NCBI RefSeq assembly: GCF_001025155.1
Contig: NZ_AP012322.1
Location: forward strand, 1,116,001-1,180,000
Origin: Bifidobacterium angulatum DSM 20098 = JCM 7096
GTDB taxonomy: Bacteria; Actinomycetota; Actinomycetes; Actinomycetales; Bifidobacteriaceae
DNA length: 64,000 nt
Direction: 5' to 3'
The notes under the pieces were generated by a model. The model did not search any database, was not told the origin of the DNA, and was given only the letters and a program-made list of their open reading frames with translations. The position numbers and the translations under genes are program-made. Of this stretch, positions 26,331-35,331 are shown piece after piece. The first letter of the stretch is position 1; every line of letters starts with the position of its first letter.

Positions 26331-27601
26331 GATTCCTCCTGAATCTCGATTTGGCCCTGGGCCATGAGGTCGAGGGTCTTCAGACCTTCCTCAAGACCGA
26401 CATTGCCGTAGACGATGTCGTTGTATGTGCCCCAACCGGCGGTCGCGTAGCCGCCATACAGATAGTTGGAGGTCTTGATAGCGTCGCGTTCCTTCTTGCC
26501 ATTGGTGAAGGACGCCTGGATGAGCTTCTGGTACTCCGGATTGTTCAGATCGCGGTAGGCCGGGGAGATGGAGCCGACTTCCGCCCAATCCATCCAGTGC
26601 TCGTACACATAGTTGACGAAGTCAGCCGCCGCCGCGGATTTCGCCGCGGAACGATGCGGGTCCTTGAGCTGCATCCAGTTGCACTGGTAGAAGAAGTTCA
26701 CCGGGTTGTCGGCGTCGTATTGCAGCGTATTGGCCTCGGCGATCTTGTCGGCGCCCAACGTATCGGACATATTGCCCTGCGCCCAGGTGCCAAGCTGCGC
26801 GAACACGGCCTTGCCGGAACCGAACGCCTGCTCGCCGTCGACGTCCATCGGGGCCACTACCCCGGTGTCGTATGCGTCCTTGAGCTTCTGCATCGGCTTG
26901 CGCCACGCATCTTTGGTCAGGTCGTCCATGTCGTTTTCGAGCGTGCCTCCGGCACCGTACAGCAGCGACATGAACGCCCACGGCAGATTGCCATAGGTCA
27001 GACCATACACGTCCTTGGGGAGCTTGCCTTTAAGGCTCTTGATCTCGTCGATGGTCACATAGCCGTCGTCCAGAATGTACTGCAGGTTGTACTTCTTGAC
27101 CAGCTCCTTGTTATAGTAGATGGCCATCTGATACAGGTACAGCGGAATGCCATAGGTCTTGCCGCCGATGGTGACGCCCTTCCATGTGGCCGGCAGGAAG
27201 TTGCTTTCCTTCAGTTCGGGAGCGACCTTCTGCCAGTCGTCCATGGTGTTGAGCAACCCCTGGGACTGCAGCACTGCCGTCTGGAACTGATCGGCGATGA
27301 TGAGGTCGGGGATGTTCTTGCCGGTCTGCATCACGGAGTAGATCTTCGTGGTCAGATCGTTGCCGTTCATCGGCTGGAACACGACCTTGTACTCGCTATG
27401 CTTGTTGTATTCCTTGATGATACGCTGCATGGCCGGGCCGTCATCGCCCACGAGACCATTCCAGAAATACAAAGTCTTACTTTCGCCGGCGGAAGCGGCA
27501 CCGCAGCCGCCGACCGCAAACACGAGGCCCAGCGATGCGCATACCGCGACCGCGGCCTTTGCGAAGCGCCGCAGTCCCGTAACACGCTTTGAGAGAGACA
27601 T
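26327..27601 (-). CDS. ABC importer solute-binding lipoprotein, arabino-oligosaccharide type
   Basis: 424-residue extracellular binding protein anchored by a lipid. The signal sequence has basic residues, a hydrophobic core AVAVCASLGLVFAV and a lipobox ending GGC at about residue 33. The mature part has the bacterial extracellular family 1 pattern (TLYFWNGLVGDDGPAMQRII, later NLPWAFMSLLYGAGG). It is the first gene of the three-gene importer operon. Two operator-like sites for the local LacI regulator lie 100-145 bp upstream. Confidence 0.92.
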   Translation of the reverse strand: MSLSKRVTGLRRFAKAAVAVCASLGLVFAVGGCGAASAGESKTLYFWNGLVGDDGPAMQRIIKEYNKHSEYKVVFQPMNGNDLTTKIYSVMQTGKNIPDLIIADQFQTAVLQSQGLLNTMDDWQKVAPELKESNFLPATWKGVTIGGKTYGIPLYLYQMAIYYNKELVKKYNLQYILDDGYVTIDEIKSLKGKLPKDVYGLTYGNLPWAFMSLLYGAGGTLENDMDDLTKDAWRKPMQKLKDAYDTGVVAPMDVDGEQAFGSGKAVFAQLGTWAQGNMSDTLGADKIAEANTLQYDADNPVNFFYQCNWMQLKDPHRSAAKSAAAADFVNYVYEHWMDWAEVGSISPAYRDLNNPEYQKLIQASFTNGKKERDAIKTSNYLYGGYATAGWGTYNDIVYGNVGLEEGLKTLDLMAQGQIEIQEES

Positions 27602-27698
27602 TGTTACCTTCCTTCTTATTCACGGATCCTCAATGATCCGTTTTACGTTGCCATCCGAGGAGAACACACTCCCCGAACAATTCAGGCACCTACGCCTT

Positions 27699-27744
27699 TT
27701 ATAACGTTGTAATTTTGACTATACCGCTTTTTCTATCGTTGTAC
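27699..27744. promoter_or_regulatory. Paired LacI operators in front of the importer operon
   Basis: TTATAACGTTGTAA (27699-27712, 13 of 14 to the island consensus) and TTCTATCGTTGTAC (27731-27744, weaker). Their centres are 32 bp apart, about three helical turns. They lie between the importer operon and the end of the GH43 gene. Confidence 0.65.
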
Positions 27745-27827
27745 AAGTTTGTGACACTCCGACAGCATCGGCGGCTTCTCTTGCAATATTCAGTTATGAG
27801 CACCACTCGTCGGCATTGCCTGCCAGG

Positions 27828-28844
27828 TCAACGCGTCGCAGGTGTCCCGGCAAACGGGCCGCCATCGGCCGGCAGTACGTCCGTAGTGGTGGGAGTCCAC
27901 AGATCATCAGGTTCCGGCACGCCGAAATCCGGGCCGTCCGCGGTCCACCTGACCACCCCGACACGCGCGTGGCGGTTCGGGTCGAACAGCGGGTCGCCCT
28001 TGATTTCCGTATAGTTACGGCAGTGGTAGATCATCAGGTCTTCAGTGCCATCCTCGGACTTGGTGAACGAATTGTGCCCTGGGCCATACTGACCGTTCTC
28101 GGCGCAGGTCTTGAACACCGGCACCGGGCTCTTGCTCCAGGAAGCCTTGTCCAGCAGGTCGCTGCCACGCTTGGCGGTCAGCAGCCCCACGGCGTATGGA
28201 ACGCCGGTGCCGGAGGCGGAGTACGTGATGTAGATCTTGTTCCCATGAAGCAGGAAGGCCGGCCCCTCGTTGACCAGGAAGTCGATGCATTCCCAATCGT
28301 ATTCCGGCTTGGTGAGCATGACGGGCTCGCTGCCCAGCGTCCACGGATTGGCCATCCTTGCGATATACAGGTTGGAGTTGCCCTCGATGGCGGGGTCCTT
28401 CTGCGCCCATACCAGATACTGCACGCCATCGATCACTTCGGTGGTGGCGTCGAGTGCGAAGGAATCAATCGGAGTGATGACCTGCCCCTTCTCCACCCAG
28501 TTGTCGGAGGTCGGGTCGTCATCGGTGTTCTCCAGCACGAATATGCGGTGCGTCGGCAGGCCGGACGCTTCGAAATCCGTCGCTGCGCCTGCGAAGTAGA
28601 TGTACCACGCGCCGTTGATGCGATGCAGCTCGGGAGCCCAGATGTAGATGCTCGCCGGACCGGATTCGTGCTTACGCCACACCACCGTCTCGGGGGCCTT
28701 TTGCAGATCGTTGATGCTTGACGCATGGCGAATGGCGATGTAATTGTATTCCGGATCTGAAGCGGTGAAATAGTATTCGCCGTTTTCCTTGATTACCCAG
28801 GGGTCCGCGCGCTGAAGCACGATCGGATTATGGTAAACACCCAT
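27828..28844 (-). CDS. GH43 family arabinan-active glycosidase
   Basis: 338-residue intracellular single-domain five-bladed propeller enzyme. The three GH43 acidic residues are visible: base Asp14 in RADPWV, pKa-modulating Asp132 in SFALDATTE and acid Glu193 in VNEGPAF. Length and order fit alpha-L-arabinofuranosidases or exo-arabinanases of the family; the bond specificity cannot be read. The ATG 28844 follows GGAAAGGACTGAAC. It has its own promoter, with two operators, and the lacI gene is just upstream. Confidence 0.88.
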   Translation of the reverse strand: MGVYHNPIVLQRADPWVIKENGEYYFTASDPEYNYIAIRHASSINDLQKAPETVVWRKHESGPASIYIWAPELHRINGAWYIYFAGAATDFEASGLPTHRIFVLENTDDDPTSDNWVEKGQVITPIDSFALDATTEVIDGVQYLVWAQKDPAIEGNSNLYIARMANPWTLGSEPVMLTKPEYDWECIDFLVNEGPAFLLHGNKIYITYSASGTGVPYAVGLLTAKRGSDLLDKASWSKSPVPVFKTCAENGQYGPGHNSFTKSEDGTEDLMIYHCRNYTEIKGDPLFDPNRHARVGVVRWTADGPDFGVPEPDDLWTPTTTDVLPADGGPFAGTPATR

Positions 28845-28876
28845 GTTCAGTCCTTTCCAATCCGATGTTCCAGTAT

Positions 28877-28916
28877 TTACAACGTTGAATATATCATTCT
28901 TACAACGTTGTAACAA
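28877..28916 (-). promoter_or_regulatory. GH43 promoter with two LacI operators
   Basis: The perfect 14-bp palindrome TTACAACGTTGTAA (28900-28913) overlaps a candidate -35 (TTGTTA, 28911-28916). TTACAACGTTGAAT (28877-28890) overlaps the -10 (TATATT, 28888-28893). The spacer is 17 bp. Bound repressor would directly block polymerase. Confidence 0.75.
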
Positions 28917-29058
28917 CTCGGCGAGTCATTCTGCAGAATTCATATGGCAGAACCGCGTATCCTCGCGCAGCAGCGTCATAGGCTCATGCCACTGCGTGAG
29001 GATACCAAAGTGTGAGATTCCGCCGGAAACCGCCTTTACGTGGCGGTTGATGTCCCCT

Positions 29059-30132
29059 TCAGAAAATCAGGGAGTCGCCCAGTTGCCTAGTGGACTGCCG
29101 CACCACCAAAGACGAGGAGACCTTACGGAATATCTTTTTCCCTGGACACCCGGCGTTCGGGTCATGGCCATCGATGCGTTCCTTGAGCACTTTCACCGAC
29201 AGACGGGCGACCGCTTCAAGCCCAGGCGCAATCGAAGTCAGCGAGGGAGAAAGAAACTGAGAATCATCGGAATTATCAAAACCGACCACGGAAACATCTT
29301 CGGGGATGCGCAGACCGCGCATCTGAATCGCATGCATCACACCAGAGGCAAGCATATCGTTCAACGCGACGACGCCGTCAACATCGACTCCGGAATCCAG
29401 CAGTGCGTTCATGGCCCTTACGCCGTCGCTGCGGTGCCACATAATCGACGCCGCCACCAATCTATCGTCGAAATCCACGCCGAACTCTTCTAGCGCTTCC
29501 AAATATCCCCGATAGCGCAAAGCCGCAGAACCGACCTTCTCCCCCGGATGCACGCCAACTACCGCCACATGCCGGCAGCCGGTCTTCAGCAGATACTGGG
29601 TGGCGCGCTTGGCCCCCTCCACGTTCTCCGTGGCGATGTGATCGACGGCATCGGTGAAGATGCGCTCACCGATCAGCACCAACGGATACTCCACGTTCAG
29701 CTGGTCGACGTCATCCTGCCCAAGCTCCAGTGGTGAATAGATCAGCCCATCGAGCATCGTCTGTTGAGTGCCGTGCAACGCCTCGAGCTCGCCTTCGCGC
29801 GAATACTGCGTCGGCTCCACAATGACACGCAGCCCCACCTTCTTAGCTTCCGCAATGATCAGCGACGACAGCTGCGCGAAATACGGCATCTGCAGATCGG
29901 GAATGGCCAGACCGATGATGCCGGTCTGGCCCTTTCGTAGGTTACGTGCCGACATATTCAGCGTATAGCCGAGTTCGGCGATCGCCTTGTTGACCTTGTC
30001 TCGCGTGGCCTGCGAAACGAATTCATAATCGTTGACCACATTCGAGACCGTTTTGACCGACATGCCGGCCGCCTTGGCAACGTCCCGCATAGTCACCACA
30101 TGTTCGACGTTGCCGCCAGTCTTCTTTACCAT
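29059..30132 (-). CDS. LacI-family regulator of the arabinoside island
   Basis: 357 residues. The N-terminal LacI helix-turn-helix reads TMRDVAKAAGMSVKTVSNVVND with hinge NMSARNLRKGQTGIIG, followed by a periplasmic-binding-type sensor domain (VGFDNSDDSQFLSPSLTSI near the end). Start ATG 30132 follows GAAAGGTATGG. It lies between the two GH43 genes on the same strand, 56 bp behind the larger one, and may be co-transcribed with it. The CG-centred palindromes before three neighbouring units are typical LacI operators; I infer it represses them and is released by an arabinose-containing inducer. Confidence 0.92.
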   Translation of the reverse strand: MVKKTGGNVEHVVTMRDVAKAAGMSVKTVSNVVNDYEFVSQATRDKVNKAIAELGYTLNMSARNLRKGQTGIIGLAIPDLQMPYFAQLSSLIIAEAKKVGLRVIVEPTQYSREGELEALHGTQQTMLDGLIYSPLELGQDDVDQLNVEYPLVLIGERIFTDAVDHIATENVEGAKRATQYLLKTGCRHVAVVGVHPGEKVGSAALRYRGYLEALEEFGVDFDDRLVAASIMWHRSDGVRAMNALLDSGVDVDGVVALNDMLASGVMHAIQMRGLRIPEDVSVVGFDNSDDSQFLSPSLTSIAPGLEAVARLSVKVLKERIDGHDPNAGCPGKKIFRKVSSSLVVRQSTRQLGDSLIF

Positions 30133-30168
30133 ACCTTTCTCCCTTCCCTACCACCCGCCTCTCGTACA

Positions 30169-30183
30169 GGCGCCTTTGGCGCC
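30169..30183 (-). terminator. Short GGCGCC hairpin between GH43 and lacI
   Basis: GGCGCC-TTT-GGCGCC, a 6-bp stem without a T run. At most a weak attenuator between the two genes. Confidence 0.3.
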
Positions 30184-30188
30184 GAATG

Positions 30189-32300
30189 TCAGCGAGCGGT
30201 AATTTCCATCGTTATATCAGCATAACTCGGGTCAAGTTCCTCATCTGACTGCATATCCAAAATCGGCATGCCTTCCGCGGACCAATGCACGCGCCGCACC
30301 TGTGCGTCACGACCGCCGTAACACCCGTTCTCATACTCGGCGTTATGGAACACATAAATGAGATTGCCGTCCTCGTCGTGCGACCACATGCCATGACCGG
30401 TGCCAAGCTGCCAACGGCCGTTGTACACGCCGGATTTCTGCAGCGGATAATCGAGTTTCGTCCATGCTGCAGGGTCGGTCAAATCGGCATTGGCTCCGGC
30501 TGGAGCCGCAACAAGGCCCGTCGTGTAGTCGATGCCGACCAGCGAACCGGAATAGATCAGGAAGATCCTACCCTCGTGGACGATGGCGTTCGGCCCCTCG
30601 GCGATCATGTTGTCCCACGCGAATTCCGGTACGACGATCTGCCTGGGCCTGCTGGTGAGCCGCGACGGGCAGGATGGGTCGAAGCCGGCGATCCAGATGC
30701 TGCCGACCTGCTGCCACGCGTAGTACCAGCGGCCGGAGTCGGAGATAACGGTCATGTCGAGCGAAATGCGTTGGACGGGGTTAAGCATACCGCCATCCGA
30801 ATCGAGAATCGGCTCAGGAACCGTCCAGTTCCGAGGCTCGCGCGGATCGAAATCGGTGCCATCGGCATGCTGCTTGAGCTGCATGATATGGCAGCTGCCG
30901 GTCCACATGTCGGGTTTGCCGGCGCGGTCGTTCGGCGTGCCATCAGGATTGCGATCCGGCCCGTCGAAACAGGGCATGAACAGAATGCTCAGTTTCCCGC
31001 CAATCACATGCAGTTCCGGCGCCCAGAAGCAGCCAGTCATGCGACGGCCTTCCGAATTGAGATCGCCGCACTTGAGCAGATCGATCTCCCGGGCGCGACC
31101 GCCGGCCTCGTCGGACAGTGCCTCGATGGAATCCGCGATGCGCAACGGCATGTGGGTGCGGCCCTCATGCGGGTCCACACAATTGCCGTCGGTATCGTCG
31201 GTGGCGATGAACATGAACATCGGCTTTCCGTTATAGTTCCATGCGAACACCGAAGGATCGGCCCGTTCCACAGCAAACGGCACCGGATAGATCGTCTGGC
31301 GAATGCGGCCTGCAATGGTACGGGTCTGGCCGGCCTCGAATGTTCCTTCGGCGGCTTCGCTGGCCAGGGCTTCAAGCTGCGCCGCGTCCCAGTCCACCGC
31401 ACGCGTTCCCCGGGAACCATCGCTGTAGGCGAGTTCGGCACGAGTCGCACCCAACGCCAGTATCGAGGCCTTCGCGGCTTCCCCGCGCAAGGCCGAGTCG
31501 GCATGTTGCGCCGGAACGGACGCGCCAACGTTGCGGATGCGCCCGAACCGTTCCGTCAAACGCTTCGCTTCCGTTTCGCTGATGGGAATGACATTGCCCG
31601 GTACGGCATTGGCGATACCGCAATCGCCGGTATATCGAAGCTCTTGCGGCCGCGCCTCCCGTACGACGTCGAGCAGATCCTCCGAACCTGCCTCCGCCGT
31701 GATATCGCCCGTCTGCGCGGCATATGACTCCCCATTGTCTCCGATCCAGGAGATGACGTAGCGATCAAAGGCCGCCTGGTACGCAACAGAGACGCGGTTG
31801 ACTCCGCTGTCCGTGCGCAACCGCACCAGCCCCAACTGCTCAAACGATGTCAGGTCACGGCTGACCGCCACTAAAAACGCAGATCGTTCGGAGCCATCCG
31901 GTGCGCCGCCGCGATCGGTGCGAGTGGCTGCGATGCCGAACCGTCCATCCGCAAGACGGAACAGGAACGGATCCTTCAACGATTTCAGCACGATGTCCAC
32001 ACCCGGCATGACCGCACCGTGGCTTACGGCGTCGGAAGCCTGACGAGGAGCGTCGAACGGGTCGACCGCACAATGCGCCGCGGCGGTGCAGGCGCGCCGA
32101 GGTTCTCCAGCTGCCGCCGCGATGGGCACGCCAGCGGCAAAGAAAATGCCGTAATTCTCATTGAGCGGCTGCCATTCGGAATCATCGCCGTTCCCGAAAC
32201 GCAACGCCAAATGCATGCTGTACGCGATGTCCTCGTTGTTCGCTTCCTCGCGACTGGTGGCTTCACGCGTATAGCACAGCAGGGAATACGTATTCAACAT
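30189..32300 (-). CDS. Two-domain GH43 family glycosidase
   Basis: 703-residue intracellular protein. The C-terminal half (about 340-690) is a complete GH43 propeller with base Asp348 in ERADPSVF, a conserved WAPELHVIGGK stretch, an aspartate in SLDMTVISD and acid Glu568 in AEGPNAI. The N-terminal half (about 1-330) also shows propeller-like strands (LKDPFLFRLADGRFGIAATR, then SVAYQAAFDRYVISWIGDNG) without an obvious catalytic set, and may be a degenerate GH43 or substrate-binding module. The start follows AGGGAGAACCTT. It is first in the island, with two operators and a TATAAT box upstream. Confidence 0.85.
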   Translation of the reverse strand: MLNTYSLLCYTREATSREEANNEDIAYSMHLALRFGNGDDSEWQPLNENYGIFFAAGVPIAAAAGEPRRACTAAAHCAVDPFDAPRQASDAVSHGAVMPGVDIVLKSLKDPFLFRLADGRFGIAATRTDRGGAPDGSERSAFLVAVSRDLTSFEQLGLVRLRTDSGVNRVSVAYQAAFDRYVISWIGDNGESYAAQTGDITAEAGSEDLLDVVREARPQELRYTGDCGIANAVPGNVIPISETEAKRLTERFGRIRNVGASVPAQHADSALRGEAAKASILALGATRAELAYSDGSRGTRAVDWDAAQLEALASEAAEGTFEAGQTRTIAGRIRQTIYPVPFAVERADPSVFAWNYNGKPMFMFIATDDTDGNCVDPHEGRTHMPLRIADSIEALSDEAGGRAREIDLLKCGDLNSEGRRMTGCFWAPELHVIGGKLSILFMPCFDGPDRNPDGTPNDRAGKPDMWTGSCHIMQLKQHADGTDFDPREPRNWTVPEPILDSDGGMLNPVQRISLDMTVISDSGRWYYAWQQVGSIWIAGFDPSCPSRLTSRPRQIVVPEFAWDNMIAEGPNAIVHEGRIFLIYSGSLVGIDYTTGLVAAPAGANADLTDPAAWTKLDYPLQKSGVYNGRWQLGTGHGMWSHDEDGNLIYVFHNAEYENGCYGGRDAQVRRVHWSAEGMPILDMQSDEELDPSYADITMEITAR

Positions 32301-32326
32301 AAGGTTCTCCCTTGATGAGGGTTGAT

Positions 32327-32367
32327 TTACATCGATGTATTATACCGTCTTTTTACATCGTTGTACA
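32327..32367 (-). promoter_or_regulatory. Promoter of the large GH43 with two LacI operators
   Basis: On the minus strand a consensus TATAAT lies at 32339-32344, with TGTACA 17 bp upstream (32362-32367). TTACATCGATGTAT (32327-32340) and TTACATCGTTGTAC (32353-32366) overlap the -10 and -35, centres 26 bp apart. Both share the TTACA-T/A-CG core of the other island operators. Confidence 0.72.
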
Positions 32368-32511
32368 GCTCGCCGTGCCTTACGCCTCGCGTCATGCTGG
32401 CCTCGACACCACCACCAACAGAACAAGTCGCCAATCCGTCGGCGGCGAAGCAGTGACGAATCACCGCCGCCGCACGCGCCGCGAAACGGTGATGGCACTC
32501 ATGCAGATGCG

Positions 32512-32720
32512 CTACCGCCGCTTCGTGATATTCCCGATAAAGACGCCCAGCGCATCGGCGTATTTGCGGAACAGCGGTAGAGACACATCCTGTTCCTCCG
32601 CGGTCAATGCTCCAAACGCCCCCCTCGGCCTCGGCCAACGGCTTCATGATGCCGTCGGCGAGCTCCCTGCCGAAAACGGTCAGATAGATGTACTTGTTCT
32701 TTTTGTGCCCGTCCTTGCGC
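32512..32720 (-). pseudogene. MarR-family regulator remnant
   Basis: The C-terminal third of a MarR protein: the wing ([20 protein letters not shown]) followed by IMKPLAEAE in one frame. After a one-base shift at the G run near 32620 it continues FGALTAEEQDV, then LPLFRKYADALGVF to a stop at 32512. The recognition helix and N-terminus are gone. It directly abuts the ABC-exporter remnant on the opposite strand. Confidence 0.65.
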
Positions 32721-33061
32721 GTTCTGGATGAGGGATGCGTAGCCGGAATCGGCACACATGAGCAACTGCTGACCATCGCTCGGGCGATTCTGGCGAATCC
32801 GACCATTCTGATTTTGAACGAGGCCACTTCCAGTGGAGACACCCGCACCGAATTGGAGATACAGAAGGCCATGGAGACGCTGATGCGGGCCGGACCAGCG
32901 TCATCATCGCGCATCGCCTCTCCACCATTCGGAACGTGGACCGCATCCTTGTAATGAACCACGGAACCATTATCGAGCAGAGCAGCCATGACGAGCCGAT
33001 CGCAAAACACGGCTTCTATGCCGACCTGTACAACAGCCAATTCGAGGCAACGGCACGCTAG
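32721..33061 (+). pseudogene. ABC multidrug exporter remnant (two ATPase ends fused)
   Basis: Begins [17 protein letters not shown], the post-H-loop end of one exporter ATPase. It runs on in frame into [21 protein letters not shown], the signature and Walker B of another, so a deletion has joined two genes. A frameshift near 32895 moves the rest ([21 protein letters not shown] to a stop at 33061) into another frame. Walker B reads LILNEATS, with Asn in place of Asp. MarR-ABC-ABC exporter operons are common; this is what is left of one. Confidence 0.7.
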
Positions 33062-33102
33062 CAATGCATCATGGCACGCTGTTCCCCGAACACCGACGAG
33101 AC

Positions 33103-33147
33103 AGAATAAGGGGCTTTGCAACACCAGATTGCAAAGCCCCTTATTCT
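33103..33147 (+). terminator. Long hairpin terminator downstream of the ABC remnant
   Basis: Perfect 19-bp stem (AGAATAAGGGGCTTTGCAA and its complement) with a 7-base loop, followed on the plus strand by ACCGTTTTTT. It also lies 32 bp beyond the gnd stop on the other strand, so it may serve both. Confidence 0.85.
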
Positions 33148-33178
33148 ACCGTTTTTTACTACGGGTTCAGGCCTTTGT

Positions 33179-34627
33179 TCAGGCCTCGATCTCCTCGCGG
33201 CCCGGCTCGGCCCACAGGGTGTGGAATGCGCCCGGCTGATCCACACGCTGGTAGGTGTGGGCGCCGAAGTAGTCACGCTGGCCCTGAATCAGGGCGGCGG
33301 GCAGACGCTTGGAACGCAGGCCGTCGAAGTACGAGAGCGACGAAGCGAACGCCGGAGTCGGCAGACCGTTAAGCGCTGCCTGGGCCACCACGTTGCGCCA
33401 AGACTTCTCGGCGGTTTCGATGGCGTTCTTGAAGTACGGGGCGAACAGCAGCGACACGTTGGCCTCACCGGATTCGAACGCTTCGGAGATGCGGTTAAGG
33501 AACTTCGCGCGGATGATGCAGCCGCCACGCCAGATGCGTGCCACGGCGGCCAGGTCGATATCCCAGCCGTATTCCTTGGCGGCGGTGGTGATCTCGTTGA
33601 AGCCCTGGGCGTAGGCGACGATCTTGGAAGCGTAAAGGGCCTGGCGGATGTCTTCGATGAAGGCCTTCTTCTCCTCGCTGTTCAGGTTCAGTTCGCCGTT
33701 CGGTCCGGCGAAGCCCTGCTTGGCGGCTTCCTCACGCAGATCTGCCTCGGAGGACAGGCCACGGGCGAACACGGCTTCGGCGATGCCGGTGACCGGTACG
33801 GCCAGGGACAGCGCGGTCTGCACGGTCCAGGTGCCGGTGCCCTTCATGCCGGCATGGTCCACAATCAGGTCGACCAGCGGCTTGCCGGTCTTCTTGTCGA
33901 CCTGGTGCAGCACTTCGGCGGTGATCTCGATGAGGTAGGAGTCGAGTTCGGTCTTGTTCCACTCCTCGAACACGTCGCCGATCTCGGCCGGGGTCATGCC
34001 CAGGCCGCGGCGCATAAGATCGTAGCTTTCTGCGATGAGCTGCATGTCGGAGTATTCGATGCCGTTGTGCACCATCTTGACGAAGTGGCCGGCACCGTTC
34101 AAACCGATGTGGGCGACGCACGGCTCGCCTTCGGCCTTGGCCGCGATGGATTCGAAGATCGGCTTCAGCGTCTTCCAGGATTCCTCGGAACCGCCCGGCA
34201 TCATGGACGGCCCGAGCAGGGCACCCTCCTCGCCGCCGGAGACGCCGCAGCCCACGAAGTGCAAGCCACGTGCGCTGATTTCCTTCTCACGGCGGATGGT
34301 GTCGGGGAAGTAGGCGTTGCCGGCATCGACGATGATGTCGCCCGGCTCCATCAGGTCGGCGAGCGCGTTGATCATGGCGTCGGTGGGTTCGCCTGCCTTG
34401 ACCATGATGATGGCGGTGCGTGGCTTGACGAGGCTGTCTACGAATTCCTCAAGGGTTTTGGCCGGGTAGAATTCGCCTTCGGTGCCGTGCTCGTTCATGA
34501 GCTTTTCGGTGCGGGCGTAGGTGCGGTTGAATACGGCGACCTTGTTGCCGTGGTGTGCGAGATTGCGTGCGAGGCTACCGCCCATTGCGGCCAGGCCGAC
34601 GACGCCGACGTTTGCTTCAGCTGACAT
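33179..34627 (-). CDS. gnd: 6-phosphogluconate dehydrogenase, decarboxylating
   Basis: 482-residue long-form dehydrogenase: oxidises 6-phosphogluconate to ribulose-5-P and CO2, completing the oxidative branch begun by zwf-opcA-pgl. The NADP-binding start VGVVGLAAMGGSLARNLA, cofactor residue region AVFNRTYARTEKL and the substrate signature GCGVSGGEEGALLGPSMMPGG (about residues 125-145) are plain; catalytic Lys/Asn lie in GHFVKMVHNGIEY. The start follows GGAAGGTAACGC. It faces pgl across the 12-kb arabinoside island. Confidence 0.96.
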   Translation of the reverse strand: MSAEANVGVVGLAAMGGSLARNLAHHGNKVAVFNRTYARTEKLMNEHGTEGEFYPAKTLEEFVDSLVKPRTAIIMVKAGEPTDAMINALADLMEPGDIIVDAGNAYFPDTIRREKEISARGLHFVGCGVSGGEEGALLGPSMMPGGSEESWKTLKPIFESIAAKAEGEPCVAHIGLNGAGHFVKMVHNGIEYSDMQLIAESYDLMRRGLGMTPAEIGDVFEEWNKTELDSYLIEITAEVLHQVDKKTGKPLVDLIVDHAGMKGTGTWTVQTALSLAVPVTGIAEAVFARGLSSEADLREEAAKQGFAGPNGELNLNSEEKKAFIEDIRQALYASKIVAYAQGFNEITTAAKEYGWDIDLAAVARIWRGGCIIRAKFLNRISEAFESGEANVSLLFAPYFKNAIETAEKSWRNVVAQAALNGLPTPAFASSLSYFDGLRSKRLPAALIQGQRDYFGAHTYQRVDQPGAFHTLWAEPGREEIEA

Positions 34628-34713
34628 GCGTTACCTTCCATTGAGAAGAGGCTTGGATCAAACGCTGTATAGTCTATAACCCTGCTTGCCCAGCGCTGCC
34701 GCGCGTCTCGCTT

Positions 34714-35331
34714 TCAGCGTTTGACGAGTTCGACGTGTGGGCCGTTGACGAGTACGGCCTGATCGTCGCAGATGGGCACCATGTGGTCGTCGCCGTTGCT
34801 GTGGCGCATGATTTCGGCCGCGGATTCGCCGAGGGCTGGGCCGTCGATGTGGGGCACGATGCTGAAGTCCACGAGTCCCAGGCCCGCGTAGTTGCTGTCG
34901 AGGTAGGGGGCGGGGTCTTCGCTGTCCATGCGTTTGATGTATTCGATGTTGGGCCCGGCCACCACGGCTCCGGCTGATTCGCCGATGTAGGTTTTGCCTT
35001 CCCGCACGGCTTGTGCGATGAGTTCGTCGGACGATGAGTAGCGCAGGGATTGGAGAAGATAGAAGGTGTTGCCGCCGGTTACGTAGATCATGCTGCTGGA
35101 GGCGATGGTGGTTTTGATGTCGTGGTAGGAGGCGACGGCCACGTCGATCTCCTGCACGTTGAGGCCGAGGGCGCGTAGCTTCCATTTGGCCATGCGGTTG
35201 AAGAAGCCGGTGGAGTCCTTCATGCTTGCAGTGGGGATGAAGGCGACCGTTCTGCCTTTGAGGTTGGGCTCGATGCGCCCGAGCAGGTGACTGACCGGCG
35301 CGAATGCGGATACCAGCATCAGCTTGCTCAT
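34714..35331 (-). CDS. Peptidase E-like serine peptidase (S51 family)
   Basis: 205-residue cytoplasmic protein of the class-I glutamine-amidotransferase-like fold. The nucleophile elbow is GESAGAVV (Ser119), with a conserved VTGGNTFYLL ahead of it and a histidine in FSIVPHIDG. Peptidase E members cleave N-terminal Asp-X dipeptides; this one is closer to the Lmo0363-type branch. The ATG at 35331 has GGGGGAGGGGATC before it; the longer frame to 35421 adds a non-family leader. It stands alone between gnd and the FetA-like gene. Confidence 0.85.
   Translation of the reverse strand: MSKLMLVSAFAPVSHLLGRIEPNLKGRTVAFIPTASMKDSTGFFNRMAKWKLRALGLNVQEIDVAVASYHDIKTTIASSSMIYVTGGNTFYLLQSLRYSSSDELIAQAVREGKTYIGESAGAVVAGPNIEYIKRMDSEDPAPYLDSNYAGLGLVDFSIVPHIDGPALGESAAEIMRHSNGDDHMVPICDDQAVLVNGPHVELVKR

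Noticed and set aside
26315..27592. 425-codon open frame on the plus strand
   Set aside because: Lies antisense to the binding-protein gene, which has a lipobox, family motifs and operon context.
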